Source of the DNA: Halocynthiibacter styelae
GTDB lineage: Bacteria; Pseudomonadota; Alphaproteobacteria; Rhodobacterales; Rhodobacteraceae
Reading direction: 5' to 3'
Length of the DNA stretch: 64,000 bases
NCBI RefSeq assembly: GCF_016123485.1
Contig: NZ_JADCKQ010000002.1
Span: 186,001-250,000 of the forward strand
In this document: positions 56,644-64,000 of the stretch, piece after piece
How positions within the stretch are numbered: position 1 is the stretch's first letter
Layout of the letters: the number at the start of each line of letters is the position of its first letter
The notes under the pieces: generated by a model
The model's database searches: none
What the model was told of the DNA's origin: nothing
Seen by the model: only the letters and a program-made list of their open reading frames with translations
Position numbers and translations under genes: made by a program

Positions 56644-57651
56644 ATGCGTTCATTTCTGGCCTCTGCCTTCGCGATTACATTCGGCAGCCTCTCTGCCCTG
56701 CCCGGTTTTGCCGCCTGTGAAAGGGTCGATCTGATTGCGCAGATGCCTGCGGAAGAACGCGCCGCACTTTATGAACAGGTGGCGCAGATCCCTTATGCGG
56801 AAGGCAACCTGTGGCAGGCGTCAAAGCCCGGCAGTGAGATCATCGTGGTCGGCACGTTTCATATGTTTGATCCGCGTCATGAATATCTGATGCAGGTGCT
56901 GACGCCCATGTTGCCGGATCTGGATGCGCTTTATGTGGAAGCGAACCTTGAGGACAGCGCGGCGCTTGAGGCACGGATGGCGACGGATACCTCTTATATG
57001 TTCATAACCGAAGGGCCGAGCCTGCTGGAACAGCTTGACCCTGGGGTCTGGGAAACCCTGACGGCCGCCATGGCAGAACGCAATGTTCCTGGATTCATGG
57101 TGGCAAAGATGCAGCCCTGGTTTGCGGGTATCACCCTGTCTATGTCCCCCTGCACCACCGCCCTGATGCAAAGTGACCCGGACGCGGCGCGCAATGGCCT
57201 GGATCATCAGTTGATGGAAGCCGCCGCGCGCGTGAACCTGCCGACACATAGTCTGGAGGATGCGGAAGAGACCATCGGGATTTTCACCAAAGCCCCGATG
57301 GAAGAACAGCTGGAAAACCTGGAGCTGGCTCTGGTGATGGATCAGGACAGCGATGCGCAGTTTGGCACTTTGCGCGAAGCTTATTTTCGCGGGCAGCACG
57401 GGCTGATCTGGACATGGTCCATGGCCCAGGCGCGCGCGCATCCCAATGCACCGGATGACCTGGAAGATCTGATTGCGGATTTTGAGACGGATCTGCTGAC
57501 CAACCGGAACGCGGCCTGGATTGAAATGCTGCGGCGGGACGCGCAGGAGGGCCGCTTTATGGTGGCTGTCGGGGCCGCGCATCTGTTTGGCGAAAACGGC
57601 GTTCTGTACCTGCTGGCGCAGGACGGATATGCGCTGACGCGCCTGGACTGA
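56644..57651 (+). CDS. TraB/GumN family secreted protein
   Basis: 335 residues with a signal peptide (ASAFAITFGSLSALPGFAA). The family motifs are IIVVGTFHMFDPRHEYL (GTxH near the N-terminus) and FMVAVGAAHLFGENGVLYLL (GxxHLxGxxG near the end). TraB/GumN proteins are predicted metalloprotease-like (Tiki family) enzymes; the substrate here is unknown. A strong intrinsic terminator follows. Confidence 0.9.
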   Translation: MRSFLASAFAITFGSLSALPGFAACERVDLIAQMPAEERAALYEQVAQIPYAEGNLWQASKPGSEIIVVGTFHMFDPRHEYLMQVLTPMLPDLDALYVEANLEDSAALEARMATDTSYMFITEGPSLLEQLDPGVWETLTAAMAERNVPGFMVAKMQPWFAGITLSMSPCTTALMQSDPDAARNGLDHQLMEAAARVNLPTHSLEDAEETIGIFTKAPMEEQLENLELALVMDQDSDAQFGTLREAYFRGQHGLIWTWSMAQARAHPNAPDDLEDLIADFETDLLTNRNAAWIEMLRRDAQEGRFMVAVGAAHLFGENGVLYLLAQDGYALTRLD

Positions 57652-57672
57652 AGACTCGCCAGAGACATCGGA

Positions 57673-57708
57673 AAGGCCCGGCAGCACATAGCGCCGGGCC
57701 TTTTGTTT
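57673..57708 (+). terminator. Intrinsic terminator after the TraB/GumN gene
   Basis: AAGGCCCGGC pairs with GCCGGGCCTT around a 10-nt loop, followed by a T-rich tail (TTTTGTTTT). Confidence 0.88.
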
Positions 57709-57712
57709 TGGG

Positions 57713-57890
57713 TTAACTCAGTTGCTGCAGGAACTGCGCAATGCCGGAAACTACCGGGCGCAACGCCGGAATGCTGGCGTGATCGCCCATATGGGCGACG
57801 CGGAAGACCTCTTCTTTATTGGCACCGAAACCACCCGCGATGCGGATCTGATGGTGCTGCGTCAGGTAAGTGACCAGATGGGACGACGCA
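57713..57890 (-). pseudogene. C-terminal remnant of a class V aminotransferase
   Basis: The minus-strand frame reads IRIAGGFGANKEEVFRVAHMGDHA then ALRPVVSGIAQFLQQL, the end of an alanine-glyoxylate or serine-glyoxylate-type (PLP, class V) aminotransferase (motif G-GFG..VFR[IV]-HMGD). Only about the last 60 residues remain; the upstream (N-terminal) part is replaced by an IclR fragment on the other strand. No start codon or ribosome site is plausible. Non-functional. Confidence 0.75.
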
Positions 57891-58163
57891 AAACGCCCGC
57901 CGGTTTTCACGAACGACCCTGAGGCATTGACCCGGCAGACCAGCGAGAGCAGAAAAACCGGGTACATCTTCGACAGTCAGGAAAATGAAGAAGGCATCGC
58001 CTGCTTTGGCGCTGCAATTATCGATCAGAACAACATTTCTCAGTCCGCAATCAGTGTAACTGTTCCCCTGTTCCGTCTGCACACTGACAAAGCGCAATAC
58101 GCCCCCCACCTGCTGCAATGCATCCGGACGATTTCAGAACAACTCCGCGCACCGGGGCTGTGA
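57890..58163 (+). pseudogene. C-terminal remnant of an IclR-family regulator
   Basis: The plus-strand frame from about 57890 reads FTNDPEALTRQTSESRKTGY then DSQENEEGIACFGAAIIDQ and ISVTVPLFRL, the effector-domain end of IclR regulators (DPEALRxELxxxRRxGYAxDDEENEEGVxC). The DNA-binding half is gone. It faces the aminotransferase remnant with both 5' ends missing. Confidence 0.75.
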
Positions 58164-58278
58164 AATTCAGGTGATCATGATGGGAAACTGGTCATACACA
58201 ATTTCCCGGAGATCACCTCAAAACAGCGCTTGCACATCCTCCACCAAAACCGTAAAAGCCCCCTACCACAAGCAGGCA

Positions 58279-58352
58279 GGCGAGTTGGCGGAGTGGTGAC
58301 GCAGCGGATTGCAAATCCGTGTACACGAGTTCGATTCTCGTACTCGCCTCCA
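58279..58352 (+). tRNA. tRNA-Cys (anticodon GCA)
   Basis: Acceptor arms GGCGAGT and ACTCGCC close the cloverleaf; the anticodon loop TTGCAAA carries GCA; T arm ACGAG..CTCGT with TTCGATT loop; discriminator T and encoded CCA at 58350-58352. The integrase begins 69 bp after it, and the 3' end is the probable attachment site. Confidence 0.95.
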
Positions 58353-58420
58353 TTTAAAATCAAATACTTATCCGAAATTTCATTGATTTACAGATGCCCA
58401 TTTTACAAGGCATTTTACAA

Positions 58421-59506
58421 TTACGTTCCGCTGGTGTTCTTTTCAGCTTTAGCAACCAGCTCCAAAATCTTGTCGGTTTTGTCCCCTCCGACCACTGCAT
58501 AGACTTCCACCATCTGAGTTGCATACCTCAAATTCCACCCGAACACGGTTGCCAGTTGCACTGCGTCGGCAGCCGCTTCCAGCAGCCGTGTGGTGGCTGT
58601 TCCGCGGCAATCGTGCATGTGGAGGCTATAGCCAAGTGCCGCTTCCGTAAGCCCAGCCTTGTTCTTCCAGTGACTAATTCTCTGAGACGCGTATCGTGCC
58701 GTCCACGGATTTCCCGACGCATTTACCAGTAAATAGTCCTGCCCTTCTGGTACTGTATCAATGAGTTGCGCCATCTTCGGCGTAATAGGGATATGTGCAA
58801 AGACACCCCGCTTGTTGGTTGCGATCCTCAAACGGCGGTTTCCGGAATTTAGGTACTGAACATCGGACATCCGAAGTTTGACCAAATCAGCCGGACGGAG
58901 ACCCGTCTCAGTCGCAGCAATCAAAACCCGCCCGACACTTTCTGGAGCAACTTTCAGGAACCTATCAATGAATTCCTGAGTCCAGGTGATATGTGCCCGA
59001 TCAGCTTTGTAAATTTTCTCGAAACTGCAGTAATGATTTCGAATTCGTCCTTTTCCCGCGCCCCAATTCAACAGCATGGTCACCACGGCGCCTGCGTAAT
59101 CAAACTGTTTAGGACTACTCTTCCAGGCATCGCGCCATTCGTTAACCTCGACTTTCGACTCCCATTCTTCAAACATCACAGCGGGATCATCACCGAATTC
59201 AGAGGTGAATCGGCTCAACCACATACTGTAGTCCTCTTTTGTACGTGGTTTCAGTCGATGGTATCGTGGCGAAGACAGGTAGTCATCGACCAAATCAGAA
59301 GTCGAAAAACCTGATTTTTTCGGCGCTGCTGCATCTAAGGCAGACACGTAAGCAGTGTGAAACTCTCGTTCCCCTGGCAACCTGTGCCGTGACTTGTAAA
59401 ATCCGGTCCCTTTCCGGCCACGCAAGCTGAAATAGTACATGCATGAGCCATCAGCCAGTCTTGCCTTTACGCGATGAACCTCTGGAGGAAGACTATCCTT
59501 CGGCAT
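58421..59506 (-). CDS. Tyrosine-type site-specific integrase
   Basis: 361-residue phage/ICE-type integrase. Catalytic residues: Arg in TETGLRPADLVKL, His/Arg in LHMHDCRGTATTRLL, a Trp in place of the second His (VFGWNLRYA), and Tyr in MVEVYAVVGGD. Its 3' end faces tRNA-Cys, 68 bp away, as expected of an element integrated into the tRNA 3' end. Start overlaps the excisionase-like gene by 14 bp. Confidence 0.93.
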   Translation of the reverse strand: MPKDSLPPEVHRVKARLADGSCMYYFSLRGRKGTGFYKSRHRLPGEREFHTAYVSALDAAAPKKSGFSTSDLVDDYLSSPRYHRLKPRTKEDYSMWLSRFTSEFGDDPAVMFEEWESKVEVNEWRDAWKSSPKQFDYAGAVVTMLLNWGAGKGRIRNHYCSFEKIYKADRAHITWTQEFIDRFLKVAPESVGRVLIAATETGLRPADLVKLRMSDVQYLNSGNRRLRIATNKRGVFAHIPITPKMAQLIDTVPEGQDYLLVNASGNPWTARYASQRISHWKNKAGLTEAALGYSLHMHDCRGTATTRLLEAAADAVQLATVFGWNLRYATQMVEVYAVVGGDKTDKILELVAKAEKNTSGT

Positions 59507-59765
59507 TTTTTCGTGCCCTCCTTTGTTCCGTCAGAGATGGCTTCCCTTCCTTATTCACAGGGGCTGTTCTCTGCAGCCCAGCCACAAGGTCCATGCGTTC
59601 TCTGACCTGTCGCGGATCGTAGATATTATTTCGTCCGGGCAGACTTTGGATACCAATAGATTTCCACCATGTGCGGCAGCTGGATGTGACGGAACTGTAT
59701 CCATGTAATTTTGCTAGCTGATCACCGGTGATCAATGTCAATTCGTCATGCATCATTGAAATCAC
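59493..59765 (-). CDS. Excisionase-like DNA-binding protein
   Basis: 90 residues. A helix-turn-helix is suggested by LITGDQLAKLHGYSSVTSSC then WWKSIGIQSLPGRNNIYD, and the C-terminus is basic (SLTEQRRARKNAEG). Position directly upstream of the integrase with overlapping ends is that of an excisionase or small regulator. Starts MISMMHDEL; the second or third Met may be used. No close family named. Confidence 0.7.
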   Translation of the reverse strand: MISMMHDELTLITGDQLAKLHGYSSVTSSCRTWWKSIGIQSLPGRNNIYDPRQVRERMDLVAGLQRTAPVNKEGKPSLTEQRRARKNAEG

Positions 59766-60033
59766 CGCCCTCCAGAAAACTGTCGGGTTCAGAGAGGTAC
59801 CTCATTCCGGTATCAGCACTGACATGCGGTAACACAGGCACAATCCCTACAGGCCGTCGCTCCCATAGCAGGTGTTTTGCTTTCATATTTTTATCCTCGG
59901 ACCATTGCTGCAGAATGGTGATGACAAAGCAACGAAAGAAAGCAGAGTGACACATTTCATCGAAGCTGAGGTCATCAACTAATGGCCCGCGCCGGCTGCC
60001 TAATAGCAACAATGGACCCGCGTTTTTATTCAC
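59746..60033 (-). CDS. Hypothetical protein of the integrase island
   Basis: 95 residues starting MNKNAGPLLLLGSRRG, with a Cys-rich centre (FDEMCHSAFFRCFVITIL) and a neutral tail. Its 3' end overlaps the excisionase-like start by 20 bp, so it is probably co-transcribed. No family is recognised and its reality rests on position and spacing. Confidence 0.5.
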   Translation of the reverse strand: MNKNAGPLLLLGSRRGPLVDDLSFDEMCHSAFFRCFVITILQQWSEDKNMKAKHLLWERRPVGIVPVLPHVSADTGMRYLSEPDSFLEGGDFNDA

Positions 60034-60782
60034 GATGACCGTTTAAGGTTGCCGATCTAATTTGCCGTAGCTGTCGGGCCCGAGGAGCACTACTCCGTGT
60101 CAGTAGTCGATGTATGATGAAACAAAAAATATTCAAGGCCTTAGTGCTAAGAAAACAAATTTGAGAATGTAAAGCAAATTTGCATAACTATCTGTTATTC
60201 CAAACGAACCGATGATGCCGTCGATTTCCTAGGAGACAGCATCTACAAAAATAGTCGGCTGCCGCCTCAAAAGGACAAAAACTCTAACCCTCGGTCGCCT
60301 AAGGTAGGGTAAGGGAGAACAATAAGGCAGACATGACACAAAATTGGATGAGTTTTTTTGGGGGGCTGATCAACACCATTTGGTGAACACGCTTTCAGGC
60401 ACCTCTGTGATGAATGAAAACAGCGAACTCGCCTTGATATAGTTTATTCCTCCCCGTCGCCGTCCCACCGTAAGCGTTGCAACTGACCCCTAGGTTCGGA
60501 TCTATCTCAGATGGACTTAGAGGTCTATATTGGCGCTACGCGCCAATACGACAAACACAAGATTGGTAATTTCGGCCCAAACTGGACCTTCGACACCCAG
60601 TCAATATGTTGTGGTTGGTCCACCGAAGCAGACATTCGTGCTCGACGCAGCATTTTGCCGATTGAAATGCCGATGTTCGGCCATTTGCGCCAATGCCCGG
60701 TTTTCATAAATCGTTCTTTCAGTTTACGTTCCGAACCAGTTCCACTACCGTCGCCGTCACAACAAACAGTCACAGGTAACAA
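60034..60782. other. AT-richer non-coding stretch inside the island
   Basis: No convincing gene on either strand. AT content is higher than in the core (for example 60120-60200). It holds the inverted repeat at 60528-60548 and the promoter of the transglycosylase. Candidate frames 60511-60786 (+) and 60525-60782 (-) overlap each other and match no family. Confidence 0.5.
60528..60548. repeat. Perfect inverted repeat TATTGGCGC-TAC-GCGCCAATA
   Basis: Nine perfect base pairs around a 3-base spacer, 235 bp before the lytic transglycosylase gene. A regulator binding site or recombination sequence is possible. Confidence 0.5.
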
Positions 60783-61937
60783 ATGAAAACCACAAGACGT
60801 CGTTTCGGGATTGGCATTGCGGCTTTCGGCTTGACTGCGTGCAGTCAGATCACCCTATCAAGTCGCCATGCCCAAACTTCCACTGTTGCCGTTGGACTGC
60901 CATCTGATCTTCGGCCCGTTCCAAACCCAGCTTATGCAGCCTGGGTCGCGGCATTTCGCAGTCGTGCGGGAAGTTACGGCATTTCGGACGCGACAGTCTC
61001 AGCCGGGTTTCGCAATACTGGTTATCTTCCCGGCGTTGTCAGGCGTGATCGCAACCAAACCGAATTCAAGCGCAGCTTAGAGGATTATCTTGCTATCGCC
61101 GCATCCGATGAACGGATCACAAAGGGCCGCGCCGCATTTTCCCTTCACCGGTCCACCCTCGCAGCACTGGAAGACAGATACGGTGTGGATGCCCAGATCA
61201 TCGCCGCAATTTGGGGGCTGGAAAGCTTCTATGGCGAACGTCGGGGCGATGTGCCTGTAGTATCGGCCACATCCACTCTCGCCTTTGATGGACGGCGCGG
61301 TGCGTTCTTTGAACAACAGCTCGTGGCCGCTCTAAAGATCATACAGAACGGCGATATCACAGCGGACCGGATGACGGGCAGTTGGGCGGGTGCAATGGGC
61401 CACACGCAGTTCATTCCAACATCCTACGAGTCGTTTGCGGTCGACTTCACGGGCGACGGGAGGCGCGACATCTGGTCTGAGGACCCGAGCGATGCGCTGG
61501 CCTCTACCGCGGCCTACCTTGCACGCAATGGCTGGACACGAGGGATCAGATGGGGTGATGAAGTTGACGCCGGAGCGTCTTCAAGCAACGTTATCCAGCC
61601 CCAAGCTGGCGGGCCGCGCTTTGCCGTAACAGGCAATTTCCGGGCGATCAAACGATATAACAATTCAGATGCATATGCGATCGGAGTGGGCCATCTCGCG
61701 GACCGTATCAGGGGGGCAGGCCCATTGAGGACGCCCTTTCCACCCGATTCAAACGGGCTAACTAAGGACGATCGGATAGCATTGCAGCAACGCCTGACTA
61801 CCGCTGGTTTTGACACTGATGGTGCTGACGGCGTGATTGGCCCCAACAGCCGTGCGGCCATCAGTGCTTATCAGTCCAGCCGCGGGTTGCCCGTAACTGG
61901 CGAACCCTCGTTAGAATTGCTGCGTGGTCTCAGCTAG
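60783..61937 (+). CDS. Lytic murein transglycosylase with peptidoglycan-binding domain
   Basis: 384 residues. N-terminal signal with TRRRFGIGIAAFG then lipobox LTAC, giving an outer-membrane lipoprotein form or a Tat-like signal. The MltB-like SLT_2 domain shows the catalytic Glu in IWGLESFYGERRGD and AMGHTQFIPTSYESFA; a C-terminal peptidoglycan-binding_1 domain has GVIGPNSRAAISAYQ. Cleaves glycan strands to anhydromuropeptides. In an integrative island it may serve conjugation or be a core gene flanking it; which is not decided here. Confidence 0.9.
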   Translation: MKTTRRRFGIGIAAFGLTACSQITLSSRHAQTSTVAVGLPSDLRPVPNPAYAAWVAAFRSRAGSYGISDATVSAGFRNTGYLPGVVRRDRNQTEFKRSLEDYLAIAASDERITKGRAAFSLHRSTLAALEDRYGVDAQIIAAIWGLESFYGERRGDVPVVSATSTLAFDGRRGAFFEQQLVAALKIIQNGDITADRMTGSWAGAMGHTQFIPTSYESFAVDFTGDGRRDIWSEDPSDALASTAAYLARNGWTRGIRWGDEVDAGASSSNVIQPQAGGPRFAVTGNFRAIKRYNNSDAYAIGVGHLADRIRGAGPLRTPFPPDSNGLTKDDRIALQQRLTTAGFDTDGADGVIGPNSRAAISAYQSSRGLPVTGEPSLELLRGLS

Positions 61938-62340
61938 CGGTGCAGACGATAGTGCCGAAGCAATGCTAAACCCTGCATCAATGGCGGCAAGGCGCAAGCT
62001 AACGTGCAAGTGGTCACTGCAGCAGATCGTAGTTGGTTGAGGCCATTGAAATATAAGCCCTGGGGCCGTTTAACGCGAACGGCCCTAAGCAGGCCGGGTG
62101 TAATTTGGGTCTAATGACGGCTCCCAGCCCTTAGCAGTCCTTGCCTTTCGACACGTCGGGCGAATTGCAGACCTTCGCTACAGGCGTATTTCTTTGAAAG
62201 CACCGTCCAAAAGAAAACATTTGATTATGGATGGAGCACAAAGAAACTGCGATTAATCCGAGGTCTGAATACCTGGCAAGGACCCAGAACCGCTGCACGG
62301 GGGCTTCGCCAAAAAAGGAGGCTCAGGGCATCACTCAGTC
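61938..62340. other. Intergenic region between transglycosylase and protease
   Basis: No gene seen. It contains the hairpin GGGCCGTT/AACGGCCC (62063-62085), which has no T run, and little else. The facing genes are convergent, so only terminators would be expected. Confidence 0.45.
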
Positions 62341-64000
62341 CTAAAAATCGATTTCTATGTCGGTGCCCACAGCGACAGATTGCGTTATTATCGCTGAGAT
62401 ATCGGTATGGAGCGTCACACTCTGATCTGGGGTTTTGATCGATACGATCAGGGCATAACGCGACTTCTTGTTGCACACTTTCGCATCAGCTCGACCGCGC
62501 CACCAACCACCAACCGGCTTAATGCAAAGCACATCCCGTGTCAGCAAGTGTGCGGCCGGACCCGACCATTCATCACTGTGCAAAGATCCACACGAAATCG
62601 AGTCTGGTCCGAACCGCCATTTACCGTCATCGCTCCCTGAGGGCGGCTTGTCGAAACGGTCGGCACGTTCAGTGACGTTCACCCGTTTTTTGAAATTGGT
62701 AAGAGTTTCATTCCGCCTTTTGAGATCAAAACGTAGACCGAAAGACTGATACCTGTACGCATCTAATGTTGAGAGCGCGCCAGGATTAGGTTCCACGAAA
62801 TATGACAAAGTAATCTTCAGCTTAACTTCTCTGTCACCCAAAAGCTCAAGCGCTGCAGCAGGCCAAGGCAGATCATAGTAATGACAATCCTTAAAGCTCC
62901 GCCCCCCTGAAGACGTATAGGGCTGGATTTCACTCTGTGCGACCAATGCGAGGTGGTTCTCAGCCGATGCGACAGCGCGCTCAAACGATGGGACACCATA
63001 GCCGAAGTGGCGCAACAAAGCGGCAGCATCTGTCTTCCCAAGTGGGTCAAGAACACGGCGCATTTTATCGGTCCACTCAGCACCATGGACCATCAACCCA
63101 CGAATAGTTTCAGGCCAATAATCCGGATGGCGCTCCATCAGCCGGGCCGCAAGCCGCGAGGCTTCTGCCGTCGCGGCACTGGTCGCGCGAAAGGCTGTCA
63201 GAGGTTTTCGGCTGACATCAGGCCCCGAGGTCAGAACTGACAAAGAATTTGTGTCGACGACTGTCTGCTCCGTCGGATCAACAGCACGGTTACCAGCTTC
63301 CATGACTATGTCAGGCTTATATGGGCTACGGCCTTTCGTCCAAAGAGTCGAAGACCTTGTGAAAGGGCTGAGTTCACCCGCATCGGACATAGGTTTGTAA
63401 TCAGCAAGCTCGGGCTCTTGAATGTCAATCTTATCTGTATACCCCCCCACAACCAGCGCGTTCCAAGCCTGGGCCGGATCCTCGATGGCGAGTGTGTCAA
63501 CAGGCTGGACGTCCCGCATCATAATAGGATTCGGCGCGTTTCCCGCTGAAATGACGAAAAGTCTTCTTGGAGCCTGTTCTCCGCCAATAGTTACACCTGC
63601 GGCCTCTTGGTCGATTGCAGCACTCCACGTCGTTGGCTGGATGCCCGAAACACCGTCATTCGTCACCGCCATGCAGAATACTCTTCGCCGATCAGGGTGG
63701 TTAGTTTCAGCAATACTCACTGCCGATTTAGTTACAGACCCATAAAACCGCTCTTCGGTAGCTTTTGCACCCGGTGGTGGCAAAATCTTGACGGATTCTA
63801 ATCGATGACGAAGTTCATAGGGAAGAGATGACCCAAGGCGGAATGTGAGATCACCGTGCAGCGCCAGTCCAGCCATCTGTGTGCCGTGCCCTGGGAAAGG
63901 GCCGCTGTCGTCCACGCCCCAAGATTTTACAACAGCATCCTGTTCATTTGTCGCTAGAGCCGGCTCAATGAGATGGTGGCCCCGGTTCACACCGCTATCA
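62341..64000 (-). CDS. Subtilisin-like serine protease, S8 family (5' part beyond the window); IetS-like
   Basis: The frame is open to the right edge, and its last codons read DSGVNRGHHLIEP, so the catalytic Asp (DSG) is at the very edge and the true start lies outside. Catalytic His is in GPFPGHGTQMAGLA, Asn in VISAGNAPNP, and Ser in FRATSAATAEASRLA. About 230 residues after Ser form an uncharacterised C-terminal domain with paired Cys (FKDCHYYDL and VLCIKPVGGWW). Proteases of this type pair with an AAA ATPase in IetAS-type defence/plasmid-incompatibility loci; the ATPase would lie further right, unseen. Assignment to IetS is inference. Confidence 0.85.
   Translation of the reverse strand, partial: DSGVNRGHHLIEPALATNEQDAVVKSWGVDDSGPFPGHGTQMAGLALHGDLTFRLGSSLPYELRHRLESVKILPPPGAKATEERFYGSVTKSAVSIAETNHPDRRRVFCMAVTNDGVSGIQPTTWSAAIDQEAAGVTIGGEQAPRRLFVISAGNAPNPIMMRDVQPVDTLAIEDPAQAWNALVVGGYTDKIDIQEPELADYKPMSDAGELSPFTRSSTLWTKGRSPYKPDIVMEAGNRAVDPTEQTVVDTNSLSVLTSGPDVSRKPLTAFRATSAATAEASRLAARLMERHPDYWPETIRGLMVHGAEWTDKMRRVLDPLGKTDAAALLRHFGYGVPSFERAVASAENHLALVAQSEIQPYTSSGGRSFKDCHYYDLPWPAAALELLGDREVKLKITLSYFVEPNPGALSTLDAYRYQSFGLRFDLKRRNETLTNFKKRVNVTERADRFDKPPSGSDDGKWRFGPDSISCGSLHSDEWSGPAAHLLTRDVLCIKPVGGWWRGRADAKVCNKKSRYALIVSIKTPDQSVTLHTDISAIITQSVAVGTDIEIDF

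Noticed and set aside
60299-60310. CCTAAGGTAG resembling a 23S rRNA segment
   Set aside because: Only ten bases match and the surroundings do not, so it is chance.
60511-60786. Overlapping candidate genes on both strands
   Set aside because: Neither has a ribosome site, family match or neighbour coupling.
58353-64000. Second copy of the tRNA-Cys 3' end as right att site
   Set aside because: No repeat of the tRNA 3' segment was found in the window, so the right end is not placed here.

Overview
The window looks like a chromosomal segment of an alphaproteobacterium of the Rhodobacterales (Roseobacter/Rhodobacter group). The evidence is gene content and order: tolQRAB-pal-cpoB-tilS behind ruvCAB, a DUF1127 gene followed by a CUYCC-type small RNA, phosphatidylcholine synthase, groESL under a CIRCE element, and moderately high GC. 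No taxon marker such as rRNA is present, so this is inference.

Layout. 1-9948: a minus-strand run of core genes, ruvC-ruvA-ruvB, an unknown protein, ybgC, tolQ-tolR-tolA-tolB-pal-cpoB and tilS (tilS leaves the window on the left). 10283-13251: DUF1127 gene with its small RNA, a small membrane protein, prmA and an MFS transporter. 13690-16268: a tight plus-strand lipid operon (PlsC-like acyltransferase, CdsA-like cytidylyltransferase, small membrane protein, CDP-alcohol phosphatidyltransferase). 16278-24052: priA, DUF484-xerC, pcs, an EamA permease, a secreted protein, ogt and a small ATPase. 24106-33888: ileS, a secreted hydrolase, a possibly frameshifted small gene, a group III truncated haemoglobin, ycjF-GNAT-ycjX, truA, an 8-bp tandem repeat and a VOC protein.

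33889-52009 is the accessory highlight. An ABC importer of the branched-chain amino acid type, a multispanning membrane protein, an enamidase-like amidohydrolase, a MarR regulator, two adjacent DUF1185 (AA_synth) paralogues, a UPF0280 protein, a 6-hydroxynicotinate-reductase-like flavo/iron-sulfur protein, a molybdenum hydroxylase in two genes, and a divergent pair (FadJ-like enzyme plus SDR) together resemble a pathway that hydroxylates, reduces and hydrolyses an N-heterocycle such as nicotinate. The six genes from 48996 down to 41879 overlap one another and must be one transcript.

52093-58352: a Spx/ArsC-like protein, a 58-residue basic protein, a YecR-like lipoprotein, groESL, a membrane coiled-coil protein, a TraB/GumN protein, the fused remnants of a divergent aminotransferase/IclR pair, and tRNA-Cys. 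58353-64000 is a probable integrative island inserted at tRNA-Cys: tyrosine integrase, excisionase-like protein, a hypothetical protein, a lytic transglycosylase and a subtilisin-like protease running off the right edge. The protease is the type that pairs with an AAA ATPase in IetAS-like defence loci. Starts were moved from the longest reading frame to a better supported codon where stated.
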